Positions 45,580-55,776 of a stretch of 64,000 bases of DNA are shown piece by piece. Each line of letters begins with the position of its first letter. Positions within the stretch are counted from its first letter, which is position 1. The stretch spans positions 124,001 through 188,000 of the forward strand of contig NW_022985557.1 in the NCBI RefSeq assembly GCF_010093815.1. Direction: 5' to 3'. The position numbers and the translations under genes were made by a program. Origin of the DNA: Pseudovirgaria hyperparasitica. Lineage: Eukaryota > Ascomycota > Dothideomycetes > Acrospermales > Acrospermaceae. A model generated the notes under the pieces. That model was not told the DNA's origin and searched no databases. It worked only from the letters and a program-made list of their open reading frames with translations.

Positions 45580-46650
45580 ACCCAAGCATAAGGGATTAAG
45601 TTTACTTATATTAAATTAATTCACTTATACTATATAAGATTACCCGATTAGAAAAAAAATAGGGGTAGTATTTAAGTCGTCTCGCTAAGTATCTTTAACG
45701 ACTATATTGAGTTAATAACTAAGGATCTTTAGATGGGTAAAAACGCGTAATATTTTCTAGATATTAGGAATATCTAATATAAGCAGACGTATCTAGTAGA
45801 TTTTAAAGAGTTTGCGGCTGAAATCCCGCCGTCGTCGTTCTTGAATCCGTAAACTGGGTCCATTTCCGAGGGTACAGCACATTTGTGGCGGTCGGACTCA
45901 TTCGCCATCTGCTGTTTTCCTTTGATAACCCAAAGTTTTGTGCGATTCTTTTCTGGGATTTGCCAGTAATCTACTGGAAGCATGGCGACTCCTCCGAGTA
46001 GGTTACGTCGGCAAGCAACCTCAAACCTAGAATCTATCTATGTAATATATTTGACTGATATAATTATATTATAGAGTTAGGTATATTTAAGAAACTTACT
46101 ATAAGAACCTGGTTAAAATCGAATAATATAGCTATATATAGAGCCTTACATTATGTTTAATACCACTCTGGTGTTTCTTAGCTGGCGCCAATTCATGTCA
46201 TCCATCTGGACCGGAGGAGTAGCGTCTGGAATATCCGACCAAGCCCAGTCACTGTCAGCGTTTATTGGCCACTGAGGGTAAGTTTCCGAATCGTTTAGTC
46301 GTATCGCAGTTTCAAGCTCGGGATCGTGAGCATGCATTGGACTTTCAGTAGGCGTCTCCGAGGACTGTGTCTGATTGCCTTCTTCGTCTGTAATGACAAT
46401 CTTAGGAACTAGTACGTCTTCCATCAGCGCATCTTCTGCGTCATGGAAGTCGTTCACGGATTCTGCATCTTCGCTATCTAAGGACCCGTATTGCGCGTAA
46501 AGTAATATCCGCCCTTTATATTCAATCTAACATAAGTAATCTAACTAATCGGATTAATAGTTTTAGTGATTTTCTATAAGGCGTAGATTGGCCTTGTATT
46601 CTATTTATTAGAATATTTAAGCAGATTGAGCTTACATGGATTCAGATTGT
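45580..46650. other. AT-rich island with GC-balanced blocks (RIP-like)
   Basis: By eye the sequence alternates between very AT-rich stretches full of TATA, AATAT and TTAAT (about 45600-45790, 46020-46150, 46500-46640) and GC-balanced coding-like blocks (about 45800-46015 and 46165-46500). The AT-rich parts are dense in TpA, as expected after repeat-induced point mutation, but no repeat family or terminal repeats can be named. A short perfect inverted repeat, AGATATT-AGG-AATATCT, lies at about 45761-45777. Confidence 0.55.
45774..46526 (-). CDS. gene-like remnant in the AT-rich island, unknown protein
   Basis: Two GC-balanced blocks on the minus strand, 46526-46164 and 46019-45774, can be joined across a 144-nt AT-rich intron (GTATTA donor, TTTGAG acceptor, phase 0) into one open frame of about 202 aa. 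The first block reads IEYKGRILLYAQYGSLDSED, then an acidic, Thr/Ser-rich stretch (IVITDEEGNQTQSSETPTES) and WPINADSDWAWSDIPDATPP. The second reads VACRRNLLGGVAMLPVDYWQ and ends at a stop. The 5' end is missing: the frame opens at a TTAG acceptor with no clear upstream exon. I recognise no domain. It could be the end of a lineage-specific gene or of a decayed mobile gene. Confidence 0.3.
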
Positions 46651-47504
46651 ATGTGCCGAAGTCTGATCAGCATTATAGCCAACTCAACGAGTCACCAACA
46701 ACTCGGAATTGATATTCTTACTGCTACACTGTCGTCTCAACTCAACTTCTGAAACCCCACTATGACACCATAGTATGGTCATGTATCTTCAGTGGGAAGT
46801 GGAGCAAACGATAGGGTGTTGTGACTTAGTTGGAGGAAGGCCTGCGGAGGACTTCCTGTCTACAATCTCTCTATCAATCTGTTATGCAGTCGGTGGTAGA
46901 GGTTATTAAAGTAGTCTCTCAGCCTCGCAGACCACTGCTGCTTTGATGTATCCAGATTGTCAAAGGCCTGTGACTCCAAACGAGAACTCAATTTTATCAT
47001 CGCCCCGATTTGGTCACCACAGTTCTCTCTTCATTACCACGAGATCATCCTGTGACAAACAACTATTCCCCTGTGACCGAGACAGATCTGCAAAGAGTAA
47101 ATGTCACCGTTCCGCGCAGAGTTCTGCTAATTAGCTACAGGAGGTCCAAGAGCCCAGGCTGCATGAGACTTTGTGAAAATCAGCCGGGCGACTTATATGT
47201 TTGGGCTTAACAATGATGTATATTGAATTACGTCAGGATTCTCGCAATGTCCTTAATTAAATGTGCGCTGAACATCTACTTTGAAAGGTTTGGGCCAAAC
47301 AGCATGTGAGGTATAAGATCCTCTCGCCGCTTCTCCATTTTAGTACTTCATTGGTGCGCATTCAAGTTTTTACAGATGTTTAGAATATAGACCATCTCTA
47401 GGTTACACATAATCATAGCTTATATCAGAGGCAAACACCTTGCTCAGATATAATTGCTCAATTTGAAATAATATAAGATACTCTATATAACCTGGAACAG
47501 AATC
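46651..47504. other. intergenic upstream of tRNA-Ala
   Basis: No gene supported. The last 100 bp are AT-rich, including CTCTATATAACC about 20 bp upstream of the tRNA. Confidence 0.5.
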
Positions 47505-47581
47505 GGGCGTGTAGTGTAGTGTAGTGGTATCGCGCATCCTTAGCATGGATGAGGTCCTGGGTTCAATTCCCAGCACGTCCA
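47505..47581 (+). tRNA. tRNA-Ala (AGC) with enlarged D-loop
   Basis: Acceptor stem GGGCGTG pairs with CACGTCC (one G-T wobble). The anticodon arm is CATCC-TTAGCAT-GGATG with AGC at 47542-47544. The T arm is CTGGG-TTCAATT-CCCAG, and the discriminator is A. Length is 77 nt, about five more than usual for tRNA-Ala. The extra length is one GTGTA unit: the D-arm region reads GTGTAGTGTAGTGG instead of GTGTAGTGG. The B-box GGTTCAATTCC (47560-47570) is intact, and two overlapping A-box matches (TAGTGTAGTG) result. There is no intron. Whether it folds and is charged normally is unknown. Confidence 0.92.
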
Positions 47582-47586
47582 TTTTT
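47582..47586 (+). terminator. Pol III T-run after tRNA-Ala
   Basis: TTTTT directly follows the discriminator base. Confidence 0.8.
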
Positions 47587-48894
47587 GTTCCTTCAACTTG
47601 TGCTTGCCTGAGGTGGCGACAATGCTCTATAAATTTTGTTGTTTTTGGCGCTTATTTGTGCGTGAGACGACTTATATGGGGCTGTGGGGCTATGGAAAGG
47701 TGCTGGTACTAGTGCTGCATGCGAGGGACCTTACCGGATTAGGTAGCATATTTGATGGTGAGGATAATCAATCATATAGCCCATAATGAAGATTCATTAA
47801 TCATCGCATACAAGGGCTCACAGAAGGACTTATGGTGATGACAAAAGATGCGTATAAGGAAAGTAGAATAGGAACGTGAAAGGTAATTAAGGTATTATGG
47901 GGCTAAGCTCCAAAAGTCTAGCGGCCTAGGAAACCAAAGCGGTTACATGCTTGCTGCCAGAGGATAGCAGTAGAGGGAGATAGTAGAGCTTGATGAGGGG
48001 GGTTGGGAAGGTAGAATAGGAACGTGTAAGGTGAAAGAAAAGACCCACCGGTTGCCAGAACTGTGGACCAGAAATAGATTGAAACCGGGCAGCCTAATTA
48101 TAGGAGAACAAACAGATGAGAGCACCCGACCGTCTTCACTGCCGGTCCGTCGTGGCTACTGTGCTCCGCGTCCGTCATAGGTACTGGATCCCCATCCGTC
48201 ATGGCTATTGTACTGCCCGCCCGACTGCCATGGCTACTTTACCGCACAACCGTCATGCTCCTGCACTGGCTGGCCGTACGAATCACAAGATCAGGCCGCT
48301 CCGACACAGATCACCACCCTCATGCCAAAGTGGACCACCCCCTGAGGCATCCGGATTCATGTCAGGACTCGGCGTCCCCAGCAGACGACGGCAATACTCA
48401 CGCTACCCCAAGGCTGAAAGAAGAAGTACGACAGAGAGGTGTACGATATAAGAAGGGAGTAGAAAGAACATTCTATATAGCGACGGTAGAGAAATGAGTC
48501 TTCACCACACAGGTTTCTCTCGCATATAAGATAAGTGCCTAGACCGGAAGGGGCACATTTTTATCGGGCGGAATGAGAAAAAGAAAACCCTCAGACACGG
48601 TGTATGGACGAAGAGAATATATCTAGGTCCTTGACGTAACCTCGATGGTCCTGGCTCTTGAGTGACTAGTGTTGAAATAGCATCATGAACATAGGGTAAA
48701 GAGAAGACTTAAAAGGAAACAGCTGTTCGACCCGGGAGGAAATTTGGAATATGGCTTGCCATTACTTCTCTGTTGGGTATCTTAGAAAGACACACTCTTT
48801 CATCTATAAGCGGTCGCTCGTCACCGATCAGCGAAGATTGCGAATGACGAAATTAGCTCCATTCGCTTGAACACTTGGGCTCTCAGGATACAAG
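47587..48894. other. intergenic with decayed minisatellite
   Basis: No gene supported. Frames at 48116-48497 arise from the minisatellite and lack recognisable content. Confidence 0.45.
48147..48275. repeat. decayed minisatellite, about 24-30 bp unit
   Basis: Five related blocks starting CCGTC(A/G)TGGCTAC or close variants occur near 48147, 48172, 48196, 48226 and 48250, with spacings of 25, 24, 30 and 24 bp. Substitutions and small indels separate them. Confidence 0.65.
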
Positions 48895-49560
48895 TCATAT
48901 TCCGAATTTAAAGATATCTTTCAAGGGCAACTGTCTGCTTGTCAGCAGCTTCGTTGAGTTCAAAGCCTGCAGATGCAGACCCAGGAAATTCGATCTTTCC
49001 AAGTTCGTGTTGTCACAAACATTACCATCGGAATAAGAGATATCCAGAAACTTTCCGCTGTCATATCACCACGCCTGCGGTACCCTGAAACCCACTTTCG
49101 TGAGCACTGACACACTAGCTGGGTTCACGGTGACTTTTCCTCCGTCTTGATTGATGTTTGAGGCTTGCCCAGGGATGTGGTATGAGTTGCCCAGCGCCAC
49201 GACTGCAGACAGTGTTCTGCCCTCCTGACTGTCAGGAGAGGATTCCTGGAGAGCCCGATTTGCGACAGTGGCGCCTAGGGAGAAGCCGAAGGTTGTTATG
49301 CGTAGATTTGACCTGGGAAATTGTGGATGCTGCGCTGAATCACGCTTGCGATGTCTTCAACACCTATGAAGGTGCTCTCTTGGGAGATGTCGTATGTTGC
49401 CGGATAGTCTGTCTCGTGAACAGTGTCCCCTAGATTGGCGGGACAAAGCCTGGCGAGCATAGGCGCCGTGGCGAAAGATGTGCTAGGTCTCTCCCGTGCC
49501 GCGGCTGTTGTTTGAGGTCAGGATTGTAGGATGGATCTCGAGGTGAGATTGTGGACTGTG
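48895..49560 (-). pseudogene. cutinase-like (CE5) esterase, decayed
   Basis: The minus strand carries consecutive pieces of a cutinase-family protein in shifting frames: ILTSNNSRGTGET (cutinases have ARGTGE here), ATAPMLARLCPANLGDTVHE, TDYPATYDISQESTFIG, then ITTFGFSLGATVANRALQ (normally GYSQGA around the nucleophile), and VVALGNSYHIPGQ followed by a degenerate C-terminus ending near KDIFKFGI. At least two frame changes and one in-frame stop separate the pieces, and no start or signal peptide was found, so the gene is non-functional unless the sequence has errors. Cutinases cut plant cuticle or polymer esters outside the cell. Its place between other secreted plant-polymer genes fits a lost member of that set. 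Family assignment is from motif order by eye. Confidence 0.6.
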
Positions 49561-50829
49561 CGGTGATTCGCGTAATGGGCACCATAAGAATGCGGGCGGA
49601 GATTAGGTGCCTCGCGTCACAGAAGGAACCATAGGAAATATAAGAGATAAGTTATGAGATCAGAAATATCACTCAATATATGAATATAAGAACTATACAT
49701 GTCCCTCATGCCACATTAGACAGACCGTAAATGATGCATGTACTACATGTACGTGTAGACATATCGCTTGAGCTTTGACTAGTCATAGGGCCACCCAAGA
49801 GCACTGTGATTTCTCGATGTATTTCAGTATACAGAGTGGCAAGTACCCGGGGAAGTGATATGCTATGTTCGACGTGGATTAGGTAACAATTCTTGTCTCT
49901 GGGAACGTGAACAAGAGCATCGCGCGAACCTCGCCGGTCAAAATGCGCAGGTGTCTAGTACAATTTCAGCATAAGCAGCCCATGGCTGAAGAGGTAGTAG
50001 ATCTAGCAGAACAAGAGTGTCCGCTACTGCAATGGAGATCCGAGTCTAAACCAGGATGTTAGCTACGCAACGGCGGGCGAGAAGCATCTAGTAGACAGCG
50101 ACGAGTGCTAAGGGCCCTAGACAGCGTTCTGCGTAGCAAAGCATATGCTAAAGGTGTCGTGTTCTGCCGGGGGCGTGGCTGGGGTTCGGGTTGGATAGGC
50201 GCCGCACGAGTGAGGTCGAGATAAGAGCGAGGACTAGGCCTCTGACTGGGTAAGTATCGAAAGTCTCATGTCGTATACTATGATGGCTGCTTGCGATCGT
50301 TATGCAAGTAACGTCGGGTTGGTGATAGCCACTAGAGACAGCGTTCATTATCGAGCTACTAATGATGGTATATTTGTCTTTCTGCTGTCAGAGTGTGAGT
50401 CCGGTCCGGGAGCGTGTTGATGGCACGTGCCGTCTTTTGATTCCTGCGGACATGGTCTTGAACTGAAAAGACTCCAAGGCATTCGGGAACGACCAATCTG
50501 ATGGAGGGAGGCGCGCAGGTCGCCCGGAAGTCTACCGTCCAGAGACACATAACATGTGTACTGGAGAAGACGTGGAATCCGAATAGCACACGGAGAACGC
50601 ACGTGATACACCCATGTGCCTTGAGGGAATTGAAGCTGGGACAACGCCAGTAAGAGAGGCAATCTGACCCGAGCATTGACTTCCCATGGCCTTTCAACCG
50701 AGACGCCGCGGGTTGACGTCACATCGATCGTGAAAGATGCTTAGTGTCCGAGAAGATCACGCAAGGTACTGTGTAAGCCGAAAGCCACACCATGGGCTCT
50801 CGAATCTCATTGTTGCGAAGATGAGCACC
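49561..50829. other. intergenic, nothing recognised
   Basis: Overlapping minus-strand frames at 50348-50722 (about 120 aa) show no domain and no splice partners. The sequence has balanced composition. Confidence 0.45.
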
Positions 50830-51832
50830 TCAATCAACATCGTCCATTACGATTGACAATGCTAATCGGCCTCGTGACACAGTATGTTCGAGCGCGCTGA
50901 GTTTGGCCATGGCACTGATCAGACTGGGATCTTGGCTTTCTACTCTTACTTTCTCTTTCACGCAAACCTTCTGATGCCTGTACTCGAATGTCCGATGTAC
51001 CTCATCATGTAGAGGTACACGGCTAGAGCCCAGGGCAGCAGCCAGTGTGCCTCGGAGACTGAATCCAGACTGTGGCTCCTCCGGAGCAGGTTCCAGAGTT
51101 CGTATTTCAACAAGGATCGCAGCATCAGAGACGTACAAATGAAAGGCAACGTTTGCTGGCAGAGGCGGTGTAAAGATATTCGGTAAGACACTGGTCTCAT
51201 TCCACTCAGGGATAACGTCTGGGGAGCCTTTCAGATTGTGACGAGCTTCCTGGAGATTGTCATGCAGTAGCCGCAGCTGGCCGGAGATGAAGTTGGCATT
51301 CATGGCGTCGCCGGTCCAAGTGCTCACATCTATTATGTCTAGACAAGTGTTTATGAGCGTGCGAGCGCTGACAAGCTGAGGGACAGTAAGAGTAGGAGAA
51401 GATGGTAGAGTCGAAATGGTGAGATCGTATGTCGCGGAGCCACGCGGTGGAGGGAGCGACGGTACACGAAGTTTGACATCCTGAGCCGTTAGATGATTTC
51501 ATTCTCGAGAGGTAGAGGAGTGAACGTACGCCTTTAACGATTCGTGTCCCCTCCCGTGTGATGAAGCCTTTCAGGGTTTCTGACTTTACAGTTGACAGCA
51601 CCAGCGTTGCTCCAAATTCGCTAGGCGCCAGTAGGGCCGCACACTCTTCTAGGCCAGCTTTGAGGGCCTGTAGAGTCTCTTGTAACTCCCCAAGAAGCCA
51701 TTCTAGTTCTCTTGTCTATGGGACACAGTTAGCGAATGCAGCATTGCAGGACTCCCGTAGACAAACCTGCGAGGCAGCTTCTTCTTGTAGCAATTGGTCT
51801 GGAGGTATTGGAGGCCAGACAGCGGTGGACAT
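50830..51832 (-). CDS. RAV2: RAVE complex subunit Rav2 / Rogdi leucine-zipper protein
   Basis: Three exons on the minus strand: 51832-51767, 51715-51530 and 51480-50830, with introns of 51 and 49 nt, all phase 0, giving 300 aa. The N-terminus MSTAVWPPIPPDQLLQEEAA, followed by TRELEWLLGELQETLQALK (a helical zipper-like segment), is typical of fungal Rogdi/Rav2. So are IFTPPLPANVAFHLYVSDAA and LVEIRTLEP in the second half. RAVE (Rav1-Rav2-Skp1) helps the V1 sector rejoin V0 of the vacuolar ATPase, acting at the vacuole/endosome surface. The C-terminal VESQDPSLISAMAKLSALEH helps confirm the family. No other RAVE or V-ATPase gene lies in the window. It is divergent from the SUR7-family gene with a 762-bp spacer. 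Confidence 0.88.
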
Positions 51833-52594
51833 GATGGTCGAGATTCGCAAGCGGCTGGAGAGAAGTAGTACTGCTATTACCGTTGCGCATGGATGTGATC
51901 CAGTGAGGCGTGATGTAGTAGCGTTAATCCATAGCAGCCTGAGGTAATAAGCAGTATTAGTGATGATGCACAACTCTGCATAACTAGCTCCCTCTCTGCA
52001 TAAACCTCCTTGTGATCAGCGTGCACGGACCAGAGCATCTCCTCGGGCCGGGGTAATTAGCTGATTAGCTGGATCGGGCGCTACCTAAGTTGGAAGGCAT
52101 GCACATGTTTACTCCTCAGGCATCTTCGCACCTCAGGCAGCAAACTCATGGACGTTCGATCCGATCGCCAGGCAGACACTCTGCTTTACTCTGACATGAG
52201 GTCAAGTCTGCACGATCTGCCAACTTCGCGCTCGTGTTAATAGTCTTCGGTCTAGACCAACTTTGAGCTTTTGCTGCTCTGTGCAGTTGTCAGTTGAGTT
52301 GATGGTGACGAAAAGCTTGAGCTAGCGTGGGTTTGGCGTGTCGTCAGGTCGTCAGTGATCGGAATACGTCATGCACAATTGGCACAAGCTGCCTGCGTAT
52401 TAAAAGCTTGGTTGGAGCCGTGCGCCAACGAGCAGTCCAGCGCATTTCCCCAACCTCGCCCTTCAATCTCTTTCTCATCCATCCACGACCTCACTCTATC
52501 CCTGTCGCGCCTTTCGGTCCGATAATTGTCTCCAAATCACCTCCAACCTCCTCGGATCCATCTCTGACGCGATCTCTGGTAATAGTCACGTACA
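51833..52594. other. divergent promoter region of RAV2 and the SUR7-family gene
   Basis: 762 bp, probably holding both promoters. The right third is pyrimidine-rich leader before the SUR7-family ATG. No other feature found. Confidence 0.5.
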
Positions 52595-53508
52595 ATGGCT
52601 GCAGCGCGTAAGTCGCACGGGATGTCCCATACATATGCTCGGGCTCATCATTGACGCTGTGCCTCGCAGGACCAATCGTGGGACTTGTTTCCCTTATTAT
52701 TCTCGCTGGTGGCATCCTGCTACAATTCTTCATCATCCTCTCCGGCTCCATCAACAGCAGCCCTGAGAACCTCGTGTATTTCCTCCAGGCAACGACAAAC
52801 GGCATTAGCAACGCGCGCAACCCAACGAGATGGACATACTTCGCTCTTTGCGGTGTGGATGGCAACAATCACAATACTGATTGCGGTTCCCCAGTGCCCG
52901 CTCTTCCATTCGACCCGAAGCGTAATTTTGGCACTACCGACGGCATACCAGAATCGCTCATGAGGTACGTCAAGACTCGTTGAAATCAGCGCCATCCTAA
53001 CAATCTCGCAGCGGAAACCGATACTACCTGCTGTCGCGCTTCTCATGGGTCTTTTTCCTGGTCGCGCTGATCTTCAGCATCCTGACTCTACTCACTGCGC
53101 TTCTCGCCCTGTGCAGCCGTCTCGGCGCATTCCTCACCTCTGGTCTCGCCACTCTTGCCTTCGTCTTCCAGGCTCTTGCTGCGGCTCTCATGACGTACGT
53201 TGATCTTTCGAGTCTTACTACCTTTGCACTTATTGACATGTTCCAGCTCCTGGGTCATAATGGGCCGCAATGCGTTCAGATCGAGCGGCCAAGACGCTAG
53301 CATCGGTCGTTACGCCATGGGGTTTGCCTGGGCCTCCGTTGCTTGCTTCCTCATCAACATGGTTCTTGGCTGTATCGGCGGCGTTACTGGAGGCAAGAGC
53401 GACAGTACGTCTTACAAAGCGCCCAGGAAAGGGTTCTTTGGTCGCAAGCAAAGCACCAGATCTCGAGGTAGTTTCCGCGACAACCGCATCAAAGACGACT
53501 ACTCATAA
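52595..53508 (+). CDS. SUR7/PalI-family tetraspan plasma-membrane protein
   Basis: Four exons: 52595-52607 (13 nt), 52670-52964, 53012-53194 and 53247-53508, giving 250 aa. The first coding exon is only 13 nt, encoding MAAA and the first base of an Arg codon, before PIVGLVSLIILAGGIL. Four membrane helices are visible (about 6-26, 113-135, 140-165, 185-210). An extracellular loop holds WTYFALCGVDGNNHNTDCG, the W-x-C...C pattern of the Sur7/PalI group. The C-terminal 45 residues are basic and polar (GFFGRKQSTRSRGSFRD). Relatives organise eisosomes and plasma-membrane MCC domains or take part in pH sensing (PalI). Which subgroup this is cannot be settled by eye. Confidence 0.85.
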
Positions 53509-54166
53509 ACATATTCAGACATCTAACCGCCGACACGAGAACATGTGAGAATCAGCTCCGCGACTGTTCCGGACTGCTGGGCCATGGAGAGAATTGAATA
53601 ATATACCCCTTCAGCAGAGCTTCGTCTGTATCGTTCGATGGAAGACATCCCCCTAACACATCTTTATTGATAAAGATTTGAACCGCGTACACGCAAATGC
53701 TAATCTAACAGCACCAGCAATTGAGGATTAAAGCGATTGAAATCATCATTAATGTCTTTTACCATTCTTACTGGGGAGAAGCCCGATCGCTGAACAAAAT
53801 GTTGAATGTAATAATGAACTAAATAATGTCTCGAATAAAACTATAATAACACAAACACATCATGAAGGCTTTGTCCGTAACATATCGATCAGCTCCTCTC
53901 TGTAGGCCGACTCAACTCGTGATATATTACTATGAAATTGCAAGATTCCCTTTACGTAGACGTTTTGATGAGGCGACGCCCAATCTCAGACGAGACGTCT
54001 GTCGCGGGCCCGAGCGTTCCCCACCACTCACTGACAGGAACTGCTACTACGTAATGCTCACAGCTCTCCACATGCCAGTGGCTCCAACGTTTATCTTCCA
54101 ACACAGCGTTCGGTCCTACATAACTTCCAACTCGTGTCCATTCACGCAGCATTACTTCGCGCGAGC
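53509..54166. other. intergenic, nothing recognised
   Basis: AT-rich in the middle (about 53590-53860). No gene, repeat or RNA found. Confidence 0.5.
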
Positions 54167-54950
54167 ATGGCGGCCCCGATACTCAACCCAACAAATGGTT
54201 CATCTCCCACAATGGCGTCGTCGCTCCCGCAAGAAGTTACAGCCTGTCTTCAGAATGCACGTTTCGTAAGTGCATACTCTCTTACCAAAAATGGTGCCTT
54301 GCTTGCGAATGTGATGTATGTTGACAGGTATTCAGCTTCATCTCGCAACATCTGCCGACAATATACCTCACGTATCCCTCATGAACTATACCTACCTTCC
54401 TGCAAATTCCTCGCCCTTCAATAGGTCACCGGCCATAATCATGACCACACAACCTTCTAGCACAAAGACGTCGAATCTCGCCTCAAACCCACGAGTGTCT
54501 CTGCTTGTCCACGATTGGGTCTCACATCGACCCCCAACCCTTCCCGAATCCACTGCGTCAGGTGGCTCAGCACTTACTGCACTTCTACAAAACTTAAACA
54601 CCGCCTCCCTGAGTCGAATAAGTGCGACGATAAACGGCACTGCTGAGTTACTTGAAGGAGGTAGCGAGAAGGAAGCATGGTTCCGCAAAAAGCATATCGA
54701 AAACAACACATTTGGACCAAGCTCCGAAAGCCAAGCACAGGCCGCGCTAGGCTTATTCTCGAGCAGCCCGTCGGATGTGAGTGGATCATTAGGTGATGAT
54801 TCTGGAGATGGTGATGGAGGGAAGAAACACTATGTTGAAGGAAGTGAGACGAGAGTCGTGCTAGTCACTATCAAGGATGGCCGGGTGAGCGATTGGAAAG
54901 GAAGTGTACAAGACTGGAAAGTAGAGGAACCACTCATGAATGGTACGTGA
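54167..54950 (+). CDS. PNPOx-like FMN-binding split-barrel protein
   Basis: Two exons, 54167-54265 and 54336-54950, with a 70-nt intron (GTAAGT donor; acceptor ATTCAG rather than the earlier GACAG), giving 237 aa. The join restores the pattern CLQNARF-LHLATSADNIPHVSLMNYTYLP, the first beta strands of the pyridoxamine-phosphate-oxidase-like fold in fungi. Next come IIMTTQPSSTKTSNLASNPRVSLLVHDW, the usual second block. A Ser/Gly/Asp-rich insertion (about 183-200) is low complexity, and the C-terminus VVLVTIKDGRVSDWKG ends the barrel. The family binds FMN or related flavins, and substrates for this fungal group are not established. Function beyond flavin binding cannot be stated. Confidence 0.85.
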
Positions 54951-55776
54951 GAGAACGTGTCTATTAATGTGCGGCTGCTATGGCAGTCAGCACCAAAACA
55001 CGAGATGCCTTAACAGGACAAGAGTATTACCGTAAAATCGCCGAATCACTCTTCGAATCCAACAAATGCCAGCATCTACTCAGGCTTCATCGCTTGCGTT
55101 GTCATACTGCGTAGGACAGAGACACAGTCAATAGCATATGTTGCTGCATGACCACTTCTATTTATTGCGCCCAATGAGTGACGCTCTGCTCTATAACACA
55201 GTTCGATCGGGCGGTTTGTGCATGGGAGTAATGTATTATATCACCAAAGACTCTTTGTTCTGAATCTGCTATCAATGTAAAGCTCTCCCCATTGCGCACA
55301 TTCCTTGCTATGGTACTTTGGACTAGGATAAGTTACCGGGGTGATCCCTTCATCTGCTCACTCGAGCAAGCGACTATTACCCAGCAGCAGAAGTCGAAAT
55401 TACTTACGATCAGGCCACAGTCTCGCATGCGCTGATTTTTAGAGTAAAAATGACTGGAGGGGGCGCTGATTGAAAAGCGAAAGCGATGTTTTCCAATTGG
55501 AATTATGGACTGACGACACACTTCTACTGGATCCGCAATCCGGAACTCTTCTGTGAGAAGAATCTTTCGAGGGGTCGCTTAGACTGGCTAATATGCATAT
55601 CTCCCCTTGAAGATGCACTATAAGGGTGGATAATTACTTTCCCACCTGCATGTCCATAGTGCTGAGTCGAGGGGTGCCTGTCCTTGTGGAATCAGCATAA
55701 ATGCGACCTAACCTCGCAGAACCTAATATGTACAGTCATCAGACATTCTTCTACTGACAACATCATTTACAGCCAT
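54951..55776. other. intergenic, nothing recognised
   Basis: Promoter side of the secreted esterase gene. Only minor frames (55333-55521). Confidence 0.5.

Noticed and set aside
45580-46650. AT-rich island as a transposon or virus-derived element
   Set aside because: No terminal repeats, transposase, integrase or capsid-like motifs are visible, so only an AT-rich, RIP-like island is claimed.
48116-48497. Frames of 111 and 98 aa
   Set aside because: Produced by the minisatellite-like repeat, not by a gene.
50348-50722. 124-aa and 112-aa overlapping minus-strand frames
   Set aside because: No domain, no splice partners and no homology pattern I recognise.
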